From: DALYJJ01 sp033763935
GTDB taxonomy: Bacteria > Acidobacteriota > Terriglobia > Bryobacterales > Bryobacteraceae
Assembly (NCBI GenBank): GCA_033763935.1
Contig: JANRJO010000107.1
Span: 186,001 to 250,000, forward strand
Direction of reading: 5' to 3'
Length of the DNA stretch: 64,000 nt
Part shown: piece by piece, positions 26,616 to 36,100 of the stretch
Layout of the letters: every line of letters starts with the position of its first letter
Position numbering within the stretch: the stretch's first letter is position 1
Notes under the pieces: model-generated
The model's database searches: none
What the model saw: only the letters and a program-made list of their open reading frames with translations
Told to the model about the DNA's origin: nothing
Made by a program: the position numbers and the translations under genes

Positions 26616-27863
26616 ATGGCTTCGCTCTGGCGGCATGGCGACTTCCTGAAGCTGTGGTCGGCGATGACCATTTCGGAGGTCGGCTCGCGCGTCACTCGCG
26701 AGGGTCTACCCTATACCGCGGTGGCCCTTCTGGGCGCTTCGCCGGCCGCGATGGGTCTGTTGACGGCGGTGCAGGGGATGACTGCGTTTATTGTGGGGCC
26801 CGTGGCGGGAGTGCTGGTGGACCGTTACCGGCACCGCCCGCTGCTCATCGGCATGGACCTCGGTCGCGCAGCCGTGCTCGGCTTAGTTCCTTGGGCGGCA
26901 TGGACCGGCAATTTGTCATTCGCCCTCCTGCTCGGGGTGGCGGTGGCGGCGGGCGCGATGACGGTCCTTTTCGATGTGGCCTACCAGGCGCACTTGCCCC
27001 GGCTGGTAGGGAAGGAGCACTTGCTGGAGGGAAACAGCAAGCTTGCGATCAGCTTTGCTACGGCAGAAGTCCTCGGCCCGGGCATCACCGGGATTCTCAT
27101 CCAGCTTTTGACGGCGCCGAGGGCGATTCTGATCGACGCCCTCTCTTTCGTCGTTTCCGCCGTCTTTATCGGTTGGATCCGCCGGCCGGAGAAGGCTGGT
27201 TCCGCCGAGCACGAGGAGGCGCCGACGCTGGCGGCCGCAGCCGCCGGGTTCCAGTTTGTCCGCGGGCAGCCGGTGTTGCGCGCGCTGGCGCTCCGTACCG
27301 GTACGGTCTTCTACTTCTGGGGCTATTTCGCGGCGCTCTATATGTTCTTCGCGGTGCGGGAGCTGAAACTGCAGCCCGCCGTCATTGGTGTGGTGGTCGC
27401 GCTGGGGGGAGTGTCCAATCTGGCTGGCTCGCTGCTATCCGGCCACGTCAGCCGATGGTTCCGGCTGGGTACGGTGCTCACCGGCGCATCGTTGCTTCCG
27501 GCGCTCGCGGCCGTGCTCATCCCCTTGGCGCCTTCGGATAACTGGCTGCTCGCGGCAGCGGCACTGGGGGCGTCCCAGCTTCTCGGAGACATCGGGTTCC
27601 CGATCTACTCGGTACACGAACTGACGCTGCGGCAGTCTCTGACCCCGCCGGGTATCCTCGGCCGGGTGAATGCGCTCTGGCAGATGCTCATGAAGGGCCT
27701 CCTGCCGCTCGGAGCGCTCAGCGGAGGCGCGATTGCGGGCGCCTACGGGGCGAGGGCGGCGTTGGTCGTCTCGGCCGTTGGCGCCATTTCCGCCAATTTT
27801 TGGCTTTTCTTCTCCCCCGTGAGGCAACTACAAGGCGTGAACATTCTACAGAGGGAAGACTGA
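26616..27863 (+). CDS. MFS transporter (enterobactin-exporter-like MFS_3)
   Basis: A 415-residue membrane protein with 10-12 helices. The N-terminus 'LWRHGDFLKLWSAMTISEVGS' and the loop 'GPVAGVLVDRYRHRPLL' fit the MFS_3/EntS-like group of drug and siderophore exporters, as does 'AYQAHLPRLV' after helix four. The substrate is unknown and no siderophore gene is nearby. It is divergent from the hemerythrin gene. Confidence 0.9.
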   Translation: MASLWRHGDFLKLWSAMTISEVGSRVTREGLPYTAVALLGASPAAMGLLTAVQGMTAFIVGPVAGVLVDRYRHRPLLIGMDLGRAAVLGLVPWAAWTGNLSFALLLGVAVAAGAMTVLFDVAYQAHLPRLVGKEHLLEGNSKLAISFATAEVLGPGITGILIQLLTAPRAILIDALSFVVSAVFIGWIRRPEKAGSAEHEEAPTLAAAAAGFQFVRGQPVLRALALRTGTVFYFWGYFAALYMFFAVRELKLQPAVIGVVVALGGVSNLAGSLLSGHVSRWFRLGTVLTGASLLPALAAVLIPLAPSDNWLLAAAALGASQLLGDIGFPIYSVHELTLRQSLTPPGILGRVNALWQMLMKGLLPLGALSGGAIAGAYGARAALVVSAVGAISANFWLFFSPVRQLQGVNILQRED

Positions 27864-27911
27864 TCAGCGTACAGGTCGCTCGGCACTTACGGATTTGGCA
27901 ACGATTTTGCA

Positions 27912-28133
27912 ATGAGTAGGGGCATGAACTGGGATTGGATTGAAGGCAACTGGAAACAGCTCAAAGGCTCCATTAAAGAGAAATGGGGTCAGTTGACTGA
28001 CGATGAAATCGACCAGATGGGTGGCAAAAAGGACAAGCTCGTGGGCGCCATCCAGAAACGCTATGGATACACCCGGGACCAGGCGGAGCGTGAGATTGAC
28101 GCCTGGCATGAGACCCATCGCTCGGTGCGCTGA
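27912..28133 (+). CDS. CsbD family stress-response protein
   Basis: A 73-residue hydrophilic protein with the CsbD pattern 'MNWDWIEGNWKQLKGSIKEK' and 'DKLVGAIQKRYGYTRDQAERE'. CsbD proteins are small, abundant general-stress proteins of unknown mechanism. The conserved family start corresponds to the ATG at 27924; the ATG at 27912 adds four residues and neither has a well-placed Shine-Dalgarno. It stands alone between the MFS and M2 genes. Confidence 0.92.
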   Translation: MSRGMNWDWIEGNWKQLKGSIKEKWGQLTDDEIDQMGGKKDKLVGAIQKRYGYTRDQAEREIDAWHETHRSVR

Positions 28134-28169
28134 GCACCCCTGGGAATCGCGGCTGACTGCGCGTGGCGA

Positions 28170-28175
28170 TACGCT
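28170..28175 (+). promoter_or_regulatory. Putative -10 element of the M2 peptidase gene, likely leaderless start
   Basis: TACGCT ends 6 bases before the ATG at 28182. The match to consensus is weak, but spacing is the same as before 18384, 26616 and 29997. Confidence 0.3.
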
Positions 28176-28181
28176 AGAGGT

Positions 28182-29969
28182 ATGCGTTTCGCCACGCTTT
28201 TATTGTTTCAGTTGCTGACGGCCGGCGCTTTCGCCCAGACAGAGCAGGACGCGCGACGGTTCCTGGAGGAGGCCGAGCAGCAGCTGCTGCGGCTATCGGA
28301 AGAGGCGTCGCGTGCGCAATGGGTGCAGGCGACCTATATCACCCACGATACGGAGATTCTGGCGGCACAGGCGAGCGAGAAGCTGGCGGCTGCGACCGCC
28401 GATCTCGCCAAGAAGGCGGCGAAGTTCGCCAACGTCAAGCTGCCCGCCGAGCTTGAACGCAAACTGACACTGCTGCGCGTGGGCATCACGCTGCCCGCGC
28501 CCGCCGATCCCAAGCTCAGTGAGGAGCTCACGCGCCTGGTGACGGGCATGGAAAGCACCTACGGGAGGGGGCGGTATTGCCCCCCGAACGCGACGGGCGA
28601 CAAGTGCCTGGACCTGCAGCAGATCGAACGCGTCATGCGGGAGAGCCGCGACCCCCGGCAGTTGCTTGAGGTCTGGCAGGGCTGGCGAACGGTTTCGCCG
28701 CCCATGCGAGACGACTACCGGCGTTTCGTTGAGATTTCCAATCAGGGTGCGAAGGAACTGGGCTTCCGCGATACCGGCGCGTTATGGCGATCGAAATATG
28801 ACATGCCGCCGGATGAATTCGCGAAGGAAGTGGACCGCCTGTGGGAGCAGGTGAAGCCGCTCTATGTGTCGCTGCATACTTATGTGCGTCGGAAGCTCCG
28901 GGACAAGTATGGACCGGGCGTGGTTCCTGAGCGCGGACCTATTCCAGCGCACCTGTTGGGCAATCCGTGGGCTCAATCGTGGGACAACGTTTATGACCTG
29001 GTGGCTCCGGCGAACGCGGACCCGGGGTTCGATTTGACGGAGATTTTGAAGGCCCGCAAAGTAGATGCGCGGGAGATGGTGCGGATCGGCGAGCGCTTCT
29101 TCACCTCGCTCGGCTTCGCGCCGCTGCCGAAGACGTTCTGGGAGCGGTCGCTCTTCACCAAGCCGCAGGATCGCGAGGTGGTATGCCACGCCAGCGCCTG
29201 GGACGTGGACAACGTGGAAGACCTGCGGATCAAGATGTGCATCGACATCACCGGTGAGGAATTTGCCGTGGTGCACCACGAACTGGGCCACAACTTCTAC
29301 CAGCGTGCCTACAACAAGCAGCCGCTGCTGTTCCGCGACAGCGCGAACGACGGCTTTCACGAAGCCATCGGGGACACCATCGCGCTTTCCATCACGCCCG
29401 AGTATCTGGTGAAACTGGGCTTCCTGAAGCAGGCCCCCGATCCAGGCAAGGACATCGGCCTGCTGCTGCGGCGGGCGCTCGAGAAGGTTTCGTTCCTGCC
29501 GTTCGGCATCCTCATTGACCAATGGCGGTGGAAGGTGTTCAGCGGCGAAGTGGCGCCGGACCGCTATAACGCCGCATGGTGGGAACTGAGGCAGAAGTAC
29601 CAGGGTGTGAGCGCTCCCGTTGCCCGTTCGGAAAAAGACTTCGACCCCGGCGCAAAGTATCACGTGCCGGCGAACGTGCCTTACACGCGCTACTTCCTGG
29701 CCCACGTCCTGCAGTTCCAGTTCCACCGGGCGCTTGCGCAGACAGCCGGATGCAGAGAGCCTTTGCATCGGTGTTCGGTGTACGGGAGCGCGGAGGCGGG
29801 AAAGCGGCTTCAGGCGATGCTGGAACTGGGCGCGAGCCGCCCTTGGCAGGAGGCGCTCTTCGCGCTGACCGGCCAGCGGCAGATGGACGCCACCGCGATG
29901 CGCGACTACTTCGCGCCCCTGCAGAAATGGCTCGACGAGCAGAACAAAGGGCAGAGCCCAGGCTGGTGA
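28182..29969 (+). CDS. M2 family peptidyl-dipeptidase (ACE-like)
   Basis: A 595-residue secreted zinc peptidase related to angiotensin-converting enzyme. The signal peptide ends 'AGAFAQ'. The zinc site HELGH is at 366-370 with the third ligand E394 in 'FHEAIGD', and 'FRDSANDGFHEAIGDTIALS' matches ACE closely. ACE-like enzymes remove dipeptides from C-termini. The protein is the length of a single ACE domain. It lies 27 bases upstream of the tricorn-like protease gene, forming a secreted peptidase pair. Confidence 0.95.
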   Translation: MRFATLLLFQLLTAGAFAQTEQDARRFLEEAEQQLLRLSEEASRAQWVQATYITHDTEILAAQASEKLAAATADLAKKAAKFANVKLPAELERKLTLLRVGITLPAPADPKLSEELTRLVTGMESTYGRGRYCPPNATGDKCLDLQQIERVMRESRDPRQLLEVWQGWRTVSPPMRDDYRRFVEISNQGAKELGFRDTGALWRSKYDMPPDEFAKEVDRLWEQVKPLYVSLHTYVRRKLRDKYGPGVVPERGPIPAHLLGNPWAQSWDNVYDLVAPANADPGFDLTEILKARKVDAREMVRIGERFFTSLGFAPLPKTFWERSLFTKPQDREVVCHASAWDVDNVEDLRIKMCIDITGEEFAVVHHELGHNFYQRAYNKQPLLFRDSANDGFHEAIGDTIALSITPEYLVKLGFLKQAPDPGKDIGLLLRRALEKVSFLPFGILIDQWRWKVFSGEVAPDRYNAAWWELRQKYQGVSAPVARSEKDFDPGAKYHVPANVPYTRYFLAHVLQFQFHRALAQTAGCREPLHRCSVYGSAEAGKRLQAMLELGASRPWQEALFALTGQRQMDATAMRDYFAPLQKWLDEQNKGQSPGW

Positions 29970-29983
29970 TTTCTCGGGCGTGG

Positions 29984-29989
29984 TAGATT
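29984..29989 (+). promoter_or_regulatory. Putative -10 element of the tricorn-like gene, likely leaderless start
   Basis: TAGATT, preceded by TGG, ends 7 bases before the ATG at 29997. No Shine-Dalgarno lies between, so the transcript may start at or next to the ATG. Confidence 0.4.
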
Positions 29990-29996
29990 CACGGAC

Positions 29997-32900
29997 ATGT
30001 GGTTCCGTGTCATTGCCCCGTTGCTGTTACCCGTGTGTGCGCTGTTTGCACAGACGCCGGAGAAGCCTTTCCTCCTGCAGAAGCCGTCGGTCAGTGCCAA
30101 AGAGATCGTCTTTGTGTACGCCGGCGACCTTTGGATCGTCGCGAGGGGCGGCGGCGACGCGAGACGTCTGACCACCGGAACCGGTCTTGAGACGGACCCC
30201 GTGTTTTCGCCAGACGGAGCGATGGTCGCCTTCTCGGGCGAGTATGACGGCAACTGGGACTTGTTTGTGGTGCCTGCCGCCGGGGGCACCCCCAAGAGGC
30301 TGACGGCTCACCCCACCCCCGACAGCCCCGCGGGCTGGACGCCGGATGGCAAGCAGGTGTTATTCCGCTCCTACCGGCAGGCGCAGGCCGGCTTTCGCAA
30401 ACTGTACACGGTTCCGGTGGAGGGAGGCTTTCCCACGGAATTGCCGCTGCCCATGGGGCTGCAGGGTTCGTTCTCGCCGGACGGCAAGCAGATCGCCTAT
30501 GTGCCCATTGGCGACAATCGCCCTCCGAACTTCTACGATGCCTGGAAGCGCTACCGCGGCGGCCGCACGAGTCCGATCTGGATCGCGAACCTCGCCGATT
30601 CCAGCATCGTGAGGATTCCGCGCGAGGGTTCCAACGATTTCTACCCGATGTGGATCGGGACCCAGGTCTACTTCCTGTCCGATCGTTCCGGTCCGGTGAC
30701 GCTGTTTGCGTACGACACGGCAAAGAAGACGGTCACGCAGGTTCTGAAGAACGACGGCCTGGATTTGAAAGCGGCAGCGGCCGGCCCGGGCGCCATTGTC
30801 TATGAGCAGTTCGGCGGGATTCACCTGTACGATCTCGAGACAAAGAAGAGCGCGCCCGTAAAGATCAGCGTTACAGGGGACTTCGCCGAAGTCCGGCCGA
30901 AACTCGTCAAGCCGCAGACGCTCGGGTTCGCGGCGCTCTCTCCGTCAGGTGTGCGGGCAGCGTTTCAGGCACGCGGCGAGATCGTGACAGTGCCGGCCGA
31001 GAAGGGCGATGTTCGCAACCTGACGAACAGCACGAACGTGATGGAGCGAGCGCCGGCGTGGTCGCCCGACGGAAAGAGCGTCTCGTTCTTCTCCGACGAG
31101 TCCGGCGAGTACATGCTGCACGTGAAGCCGCAGAGCGGCGCGGGGGACACGCGCAAAATTGCGATCGGCGAAGGGACGTCGTTCTTCTACGCCCAAGTCT
31201 GGTCGCCGGACAGCAAGAAGATTGCCTATACGGATAACAAGCTGAACCTGTGGTGCCTGGACATGGAGAGCGGCAAGTCAGTGAAGGTGGACACGGACAC
31301 CTATTACTCTCCGTTCCGCACTATCGATCCTGCGTGGTCGCCGGATTCGAAGTGGATCACCTATACCAAGCAGCAGCGCTCGTTCCTGAGGGCGGTGTAT
31401 GTGTACGACGTTGAGGCGAACAAGACGCACCAGATCTCCGACGGCATGAGCGACGCGCGCTTCGCGCAGTTCGACAAAGACGGGAAGCACCTCTATTTCG
31501 CCGCCAGCACCAACATGGGGCTAAGCCCGGGATGGATCGACATGTCGAGCCTGGAGCGTCCCGTGACGCGGAGCGTGTACGTCGCCGTGCTGCGGAAAGA
31601 CCTGCCCTCACCCCTCGCGCCGGAGAGCGACGAGGAGAAGCCGGCCGGGGCTGATGGGAAGCCGGCGGACGCGCCAAAGCCGGAAAGCGCCAAGGACGCC
31701 AAGAAGGGACCAGAGCCGGTGCGCATCGACGTGGAGCGCATCCAGCAGCGGATTCTCGCGCTGCCGATCCCAGCCAAGAACTACGTGGGACTCACCGCGG
31801 GGAAAGCCGGCGTGTTCTACCTGTCGGAGCAGGATGCACTGGGGCAGACGCCTTCCGCAGTGGTCCACAAGTTCGACATGAAGACGCGCAAACTGGACAA
31901 GGTTCTGGACGCGGCGACCAACTTCGAAGTCTCCGCCAACGGCGAGAAGATGCTGTACTCCACCGGGTTCGGTGCGGCGCAGAGATGGTTTATCGCTGGT
32001 ACCGGCGCCGCCGTGAAGCCCGGCGAAGGCGCGCTGAAGACCGACCAGGTGGAAGTGTGGACGGAGCCACGCGCCGAATGGAAGCAGATGTACAACGAGG
32101 TCTGGCGGCTGCAGCGGGACTTCTTCTATGACCCGAAACTGCACGGTGTGAACCTGGCGGATTTCAAAGCGAAGTACGAGAAGTATCTGGATCAGCTGGC
32201 CTCTCGCGCCGATCTGAATTACTTGTTCCAGGAAATGCTGGGCAACATCACCGTAGGTCACCTCTACATTGGCGGTGGCGCGCTGCCGGATGTGAAACGG
32301 GTGCAGGTGGGCCTGCTGGGCGCCGACTACAAGATCGAGGACGGCCGCTACCGCTTCGCGCGCATTTATGACGGCGAGAACTGGAACCCGGATGCGAAAG
32401 CCCCGCTCACGCAGCCCGGTGTGAACGTGACGGCGGGCGAGTACCTGTTGGCGGTGGACGGCAAGGAACTCCGCGCCACGGACGAGGTCTACGCGTTGTT
32501 TGAAGGCACGGCCGGGAAGAGCGTGCGGTTGAAAGTCGGTCCTAACGCCGACGGCACCGATGCCCGCGAGGTGACGGTAGTCCCTGTGGCCAGCGAGCAG
32601 CAGCTCCGCTACATGGCTTGGATCGAAGACAACCGGCGCAAGGTAGACCAGTTGAGCGGCGGGAAGCTCGCCTACGTCCACCTGCCCAACACCACCACCG
32701 CGGGCTACAACAACTTCAACCGGTTCCTGCTGGCGCAGATCGGCCGCCAGGGCGCGGTGATCGATGAGCGCTTCAACGGCGGCGGCCAGGCGGCGGACTA
32801 CATCGTCGATTACCTGCGCCGGCCGCTGCTGAACTATTGGTCGACGCGGTACGGCGAAGACATCACCACGCCGGTGATGGCGATCTTCGGACCTAAGGCG

Positions 32901-33287
32901 ATGATCGTGAACGAGTTCGCCGGATCGGGGGGCGACGCGATGCCCTGGTACTTCCGCAAGCTCGGTATCGGCCCGCTGATCGGCAAGCGAACCTGGGGCG
33001 GGCTCGTCGGCATCCTGGGATTCCCGCAATTGATGGACGGCGGCAACGTGACCGCGCCCAACTTCGCCTTCTGGAGTCCGAAGGGCGATTGGGACGTGGA
33101 GAACTACGGTGTGGCGCCGGATATCGAGGTGGAACTCGACCCCAAGGCGGTTCGCGAAGGCCGCGATCCGCAGTTGGAGAAGGCGGTGGAAGTGGTGTTG
33201 GCGGAGCTCAAGAAGAGCCCGCTGCCCCAGCACAAGAGGCCGGCGTATCCGAACTACCATGACGGCGCCGGGCGGACGCGCTGGTAA
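29997..33287 (+). CDS. Secreted tricorn-like protease (S41 family)
   Basis: A 1096-residue protein with a signal peptide ending 'ALFAQ'. Residues about 30-560 form beta-propeller repeats ('VFSPDGAMVAFSG', 'SWSPDGK', 'WSPDSK'), followed by an Ala/Lys/Pro linker (about 540-570). A tricorn C1 region around 690-760 has H755 in 'GNITVGHLYIG', then a PDZ domain near 780-860 and the C2 catalytic region with 'NEFAGSGGDAMPW' (candidate nucleophile S977). In Thermoplasma tricorn the residue before the catalytic His is Ser; here it is Gly. Likely degrades peptides outside the cytoplasm. It sits between the M2 peptidase and AI-2E permease genes. Confidence 0.92.
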   Translation: MWFRVIAPLLLPVCALFAQTPEKPFLLQKPSVSAKEIVFVYAGDLWIVARGGGDARRLTTGTGLETDPVFSPDGAMVAFSGEYDGNWDLFVVPAAGGTPKRLTAHPTPDSPAGWTPDGKQVLFRSYRQAQAGFRKLYTVPVEGGFPTELPLPMGLQGSFSPDGKQIAYVPIGDNRPPNFYDAWKRYRGGRTSPIWIANLADSSIVRIPREGSNDFYPMWIGTQVYFLSDRSGPVTLFAYDTAKKTVTQVLKNDGLDLKAAAAGPGAIVYEQFGGIHLYDLETKKSAPVKISVTGDFAEVRPKLVKPQTLGFAALSPSGVRAAFQARGEIVTVPAEKGDVRNLTNSTNVMERAPAWSPDGKSVSFFSDESGEYMLHVKPQSGAGDTRKIAIGEGTSFFYAQVWSPDSKKIAYTDNKLNLWCLDMESGKSVKVDTDTYYSPFRTIDPAWSPDSKWITYTKQQRSFLRAVYVYDVEANKTHQISDGMSDARFAQFDKDGKHLYFAASTNMGLSPGWIDMSSLERPVTRSVYVAVLRKDLPSPLAPESDEEKPAGADGKPADAPKPESAKDAKKGPEPVRIDVERIQQRILALPIPAKNYVGLTAGKAGVFYLSEQDALGQTPSAVVHKFDMKTRKLDKVLDAATNFEVSANGEKMLYSTGFGAAQRWFIAGTGAAVKPGEGALKTDQVEVWTEPRAEWKQMYNEVWRLQRDFFYDPKLHGVNLADFKAKYEKYLDQLASRADLNYLFQEMLGNITVGHLYIGGGALPDVKRVQVGLLGADYKIEDGRYRFARIYDGENWNPDAKAPLTQPGVNVTAGEYLLAVDGKELRATDEVYALFEGTAGKSVRLKVGPNADGTDAREVTVVPVASEQQLRYMAWIEDNRRKVDQLSGGKLAYVHLPNTTTAGYNNFNRFLLAQIGRQGAVIDERFNGGGQAADYIVDYLRRPLLNYWSTRYGEDITTPVMAIFGPKAMIVNEFAGSGGDAMPWYFRKLGIGPLIGKRTWGGLVGILGFPQLMDGGNVTAPNFAFWSPKGDWDVENYGVAPDIEVELDPKAVREGRDPQLEKAVEVVLAELKKSPLPQHKRPAYPNYHDGAGRTRW

Positions 33288-33316
33288 CAGTTGTCTAGCG
33301 ACCGGCGTCTAGGGTC

Positions 33317-34441
33317 GTGGACGATCGAGTCGCGGCTGAAGTCGAGCGGAAGGATCCGGACCTGGATGACCTGAAGCAGGCCTTCGTGGGCCCCCTGGGA
33401 ATCCGTTCGCTGGCGCTGACTGGATTGTTCATCCTGGCAACCTTCTATACGCTCTACTTCGCCAGGCACTTCTTCCTGCCCGTGGTGTTGGCGTTGCTCT
33501 TCAGCTTCCTGCTGCAGCCGGCCGTGCGCGCCCTGGAGAAGGTACGAATTCCGCCCGCGCTCGGGGCACTGCTGGTGCTGATCGGACTGCTGGGTGGCAT
33601 CGGGCTGCTCGGCTACACCTTAAGCGGGCCGGTGGCGACGTGGCTCGTTCGCGTGCCCGAAACCGCCCAGAAGATGGAATCGAAGCTGCGGGCGTTACGC
33701 AAGCCGGTAGAGCAGGTGACGGAGGCCACAAAAAAGGTGGAGCAGTTGGCGAACGCCGGCGCACCGGCCGGCGCGAAGCCTCCGCAGCAAGTGGCGTTGA
33801 AGGAGCCCAGCCTGCTTGAGTCCCTGCTCTCGCAGACCTTCAGTGTCGTGTTCGGCGCCGCTGTACTGATCGTACTGCTCTACTTCCTGCTAGCCTCCGG
33901 CGACTTGTTTCTCCGCAAACTGGTGAAGGTGATGCCCACGCTGAGCGACAAGAAGAAGGCGGTGGAGATTGCGCGCGAGATTGAGGGGACCATCTCGCAT
34001 TATCTGTTTATCGTGGCGGCGATCAATTTCTCGCTGGGGCTGGCCGCCGCGGGCGTCTTCTGGCTGCTGGGCTTGCCGAACCCGCTGCTGTGGGGGCTGC
34101 TGGGCGGAATCCTGAACTTCGTTCCCTATCTGGGGGCGATGACCACCATCGCGATCATCACGCTGGTTGCGGCAGCTACGTTCCCCACCGTGTGGCAGAT
34201 TGCGCTGGTGCCGGTAAGCTACTTCATCCTGGAGGGCATCGAGGGCAATGTTCTCACCCCCTGGGTCCTGGGCCAGCGCCTCACGCTGAATCCAGTCATG
34301 GTGTTCCTGTCGCTGACCTTCTGGGGCTGGATATGGGGCATCCCAGGCGCGCTGCTGGCGGTTCCCATGCTGGCGGTGTTTAAGATCGTGTGCGACCGCA
34401 TCGAGCCGTTGGCGCCGATCGGCGAGTTTCTAGGTCAGTAG
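33317..34441 (+). CDS. AI-2E family transporter (PerM-like, UPF0118)
   Basis: A 374-residue membrane protein with about eight helices. The family's C-terminal motifs are visible: 'GLPNPLLWGLLGGILNFVPYLGA' (seen in shorter pieces), 'EGNVLTPWVLGQRLTLNP' and 'FWGWIWGIPGALLAVPMLA'. Members export various small molecules or act as Na+/H+ antiporters; the AI-2 name comes from TqsA and need not apply. A roughly 60-residue soluble loop (about 110-170, Lys/Glu-rich) separates the N-terminal helices from the rest. GTG start at 33317. Confidence 0.92.
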   Translation: MDDRVAAEVERKDPDLDDLKQAFVGPLGIRSLALTGLFILATFYTLYFARHFFLPVVLALLFSFLLQPAVRALEKVRIPPALGALLVLIGLLGGIGLLGYTLSGPVATWLVRVPETAQKMESKLRALRKPVEQVTEATKKVEQLANAGAPAGAKPPQQVALKEPSLLESLLSQTFSVVFGAAVLIVLLYFLLASGDLFLRKLVKVMPTLSDKKKAVEIAREIEGTISHYLFIVAAINFSLGLAAAGVFWLLGLPNPLLWGLLGGILNFVPYLGAMTTIAIITLVAAATFPTVWQIALVPVSYFILEGIEGNVLTPWVLGQRLTLNPVMVFLSLTFWGWIWGIPGALLAVPMLAVFKIVCDRIEPLAPIGEFLGQ

Positions 34442-34474
34442 GGGGGCGAGCGCCGCGCCCGCCCCGCCCGGCGG

Positions 34475-35638
34475 CTATCGTGCGGCTGCGGCCGCGCCCG
34501 TTTCCACCCAGCCGCGCTTCGCCTGGCTCTCGACGATCTTCTCGAGCAGTTGCATCCCCCAGAGACCATCCCGGAAGGTCGGGAAATCCGCCTTCGCAGC
34601 GGGATCGGCAATCTTCTGGTAGAAACGCTTGAAGACCTGCTTGTGGGTGTCGTCGTAGCCCTCGCTGTGCCCTCCGGGGAGATCGGCGAAGCCCGCGGCA
34701 TCGCCGGCAAGCAGCCCGGGATCCTTGAGCAGAATCCGGCTGGGCTCGTTACGGTGGCCGATCCACAACTCGTCGGGCCTCTCCTGGTTCCAGATGACGC
34801 CGGACTTAGTGCCGAAGATCTCGATCTGGAAGCGATTCTTGCAGCCCGCGGAGACCTGGCTGACGGTGTACGCGCCGCGGCCGCGATCGCCCAAGTGCAC
34901 CAGCACGGCTCCGAAATCCTCGGTATCGATCGGCACCTCTTCGTAGTCCTCCGGCTTGAGAGTCTTGCCGGCAAACGTCTCCACCGCCACCTTAGGCCGC
35001 TTGCGCGTCTTGTGGAAGATGGCAAGGTCCGCGCACAGAGCCGTGATCTTCTGCCCCGTCACGTGCTGGATCAAGTCCATCCAGTGCGAGCCGATGTCGC
35101 CCACCACCCGAAGCGCGCCGTTGTCCTTGCGCTCGATGCGCCAGTTGTAGTCGGTGTCGTAGAGCAGCCAGTCCTGCGAATACGTACCCTGGACGACGAG
35201 GATCTCGCCGAGTTCTCCGCGCGCGATGATCTGCCGGACGTGCTGCACGACCGGGTAGTAGCGGAGGTTGTGATTTACGCAGTTGACCAGTCCTTTTTCG
35301 TCCGCGATGCGCACCATGTCCGCCGCCTCGGCCGCGGTGAGGGCCAACGGCTTTTCGCACAGCACATGCTTGCCGGCCTCCATGGCGGCTTTCGCCACCG
35401 GGTAATGGAGGGCGTTCGGCGTGCAAACGTGGACGGCTTCGATCTCGGGATCGGAGAGCACCGTGCTGTAGTCGCCCGTGAACTTATCGATGCCGATGGC
35501 GCGAGCGATGCCCTGCGCCTCACGCTCAGTCTGCGCGGCCATCACCGCGACCTCTACGTGCCCCACGCGGCGGATAGCCTCGGTGTGCACGCGACCCATG
35601 AACCCGGCGCCGATGACGGCGGCTTTGATTTTGCGCAT
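34475..35638 (-). CDS. Gfo/Idh/MocA family oxidoreductase
   Basis: A 387-residue NAD(P)-dependent dehydrogenase. The N-terminal Rossmann motif 'AAVIGAGFMGRVHTEAIRR' (GxGxxG form) is followed by the catalytic segment 'CEKPLALTAAEA' (EKP motif) and 'GDIGSHWMDLIQHVTG' with the active-site Asp/His. It likely oxidises a sugar, inositol or sugar acid. The substrate cannot be read from the sequence, and no sugar operon is attached. It ends convergently with the AI-2E permease gene; a G/C-rich stretch (34442-34474) lies between. Confidence 0.94.
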   Translation of the reverse strand: MRKIKAAVIGAGFMGRVHTEAIRRVGHVEVAVMAAQTEREAQGIARAIGIDKFTGDYSTVLSDPEIEAVHVCTPNALHYPVAKAAMEAGKHVLCEKPLALTAAEAADMVRIADEKGLVNCVNHNLRYYPVVQHVRQIIARGELGEILVVQGTYSQDWLLYDTDYNWRIERKDNGALRVVGDIGSHWMDLIQHVTGQKITALCADLAIFHKTRKRPKVAVETFAGKTLKPEDYEEVPIDTEDFGAVLVHLGDRGRGAYTVSQVSAGCKNRFQIEIFGTKSGVIWNQERPDELWIGHRNEPSRILLKDPGLLAGDAAGFADLPGGHSEGYDDTHKQVFKRFYQKIADPAAKADFPTFRDGLWGMQLLEKIVESQAKRGWVETGAAAAAR

Positions 35639-35758
35639 AGTCAGTCCTTTTCTCGGGAATGCTCCCCGGCGGAGGAGTCGCCCCCCTTTGTGAGGAGCCG
35701 GAAAACAAACACTCTATCGCACTTGCTGATAGACTGTGACTGAGCCCTTCGCCCCCCG

Positions 35759-36100
35759 ATGTTGGTCAGGATTCGACTCCCGCATGGACCCCAGATCCGG
35801 CCGTCGCGCAGGAAGAACCAGCGTGTGGCATTGGCGTTCGCCGCGCTATTGACGCCAGCAGCCTTCGCCGCGTTTGTGCTGGCTCTGTGGCGGCTCGGCG
35901 CGGACCTCGGCTACCTGGGCGCGTTCGCCTTCCAAGATGGGCTGCTCTCGCGGTGGCAGGTCTGGTTCGCAATTGCGTTGGCCGTTCAGCTTGCCGTCAT
36001 CTACCTGACGCGCTACGGGAGCAACGAATCACCAGCGCACGTTAGCGCCGAGCCGCGGCGAGCGCACACTCCCCCTCCGTCTTCACGCCGAGCCTCCTGA
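35759..36100 (+). CDS. Small membrane protein of unknown function
   Basis: A 113-residue protein with two membrane helices (about 23-45 and 65-85), a basic N-terminus and a Pro/Ser/Arg-rich tail after 'YLTRYG'. The pattern of two helices with 'LWRLGADLGYLGAFAF' between and 'WQVWFAIALAV' after suggests a real gene rather than noise, and it fills the space divergent from the oxidoreductase gene. Its 3' end overlaps the convergent DUF2892 gene by 59 bases, so the tail may be longer here than in relatives. A TAGACT -10-like element is at 35730-35735. Confidence 0.6.
   Translation: MLVRIRLPHGPQIRPSRRKNQRVALAFAALLTPAAFAAFVLALWRLGADLGYLGAFAFQDGLLSRWQVWFAIALAVQLAVIYLTRYGSNESPAHVSAEPRRAHTPPPSSRRAS

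Noticed and set aside
31608..33260. Long minus-strand open frame opposite the tricorn-like gene
   Set aside because: Antisense shadow of a well-supported coding region, without recognisable domains or a Shine-Dalgarno.
34442..34474. GC-rich hairpin between two convergent genes as a terminator
   Set aside because: Only a 5-base-pair stem (GGGCG/CGCCC) is clear, and there is no T-run. The sequence is so G/C-biased that such pairing is expected by chance.
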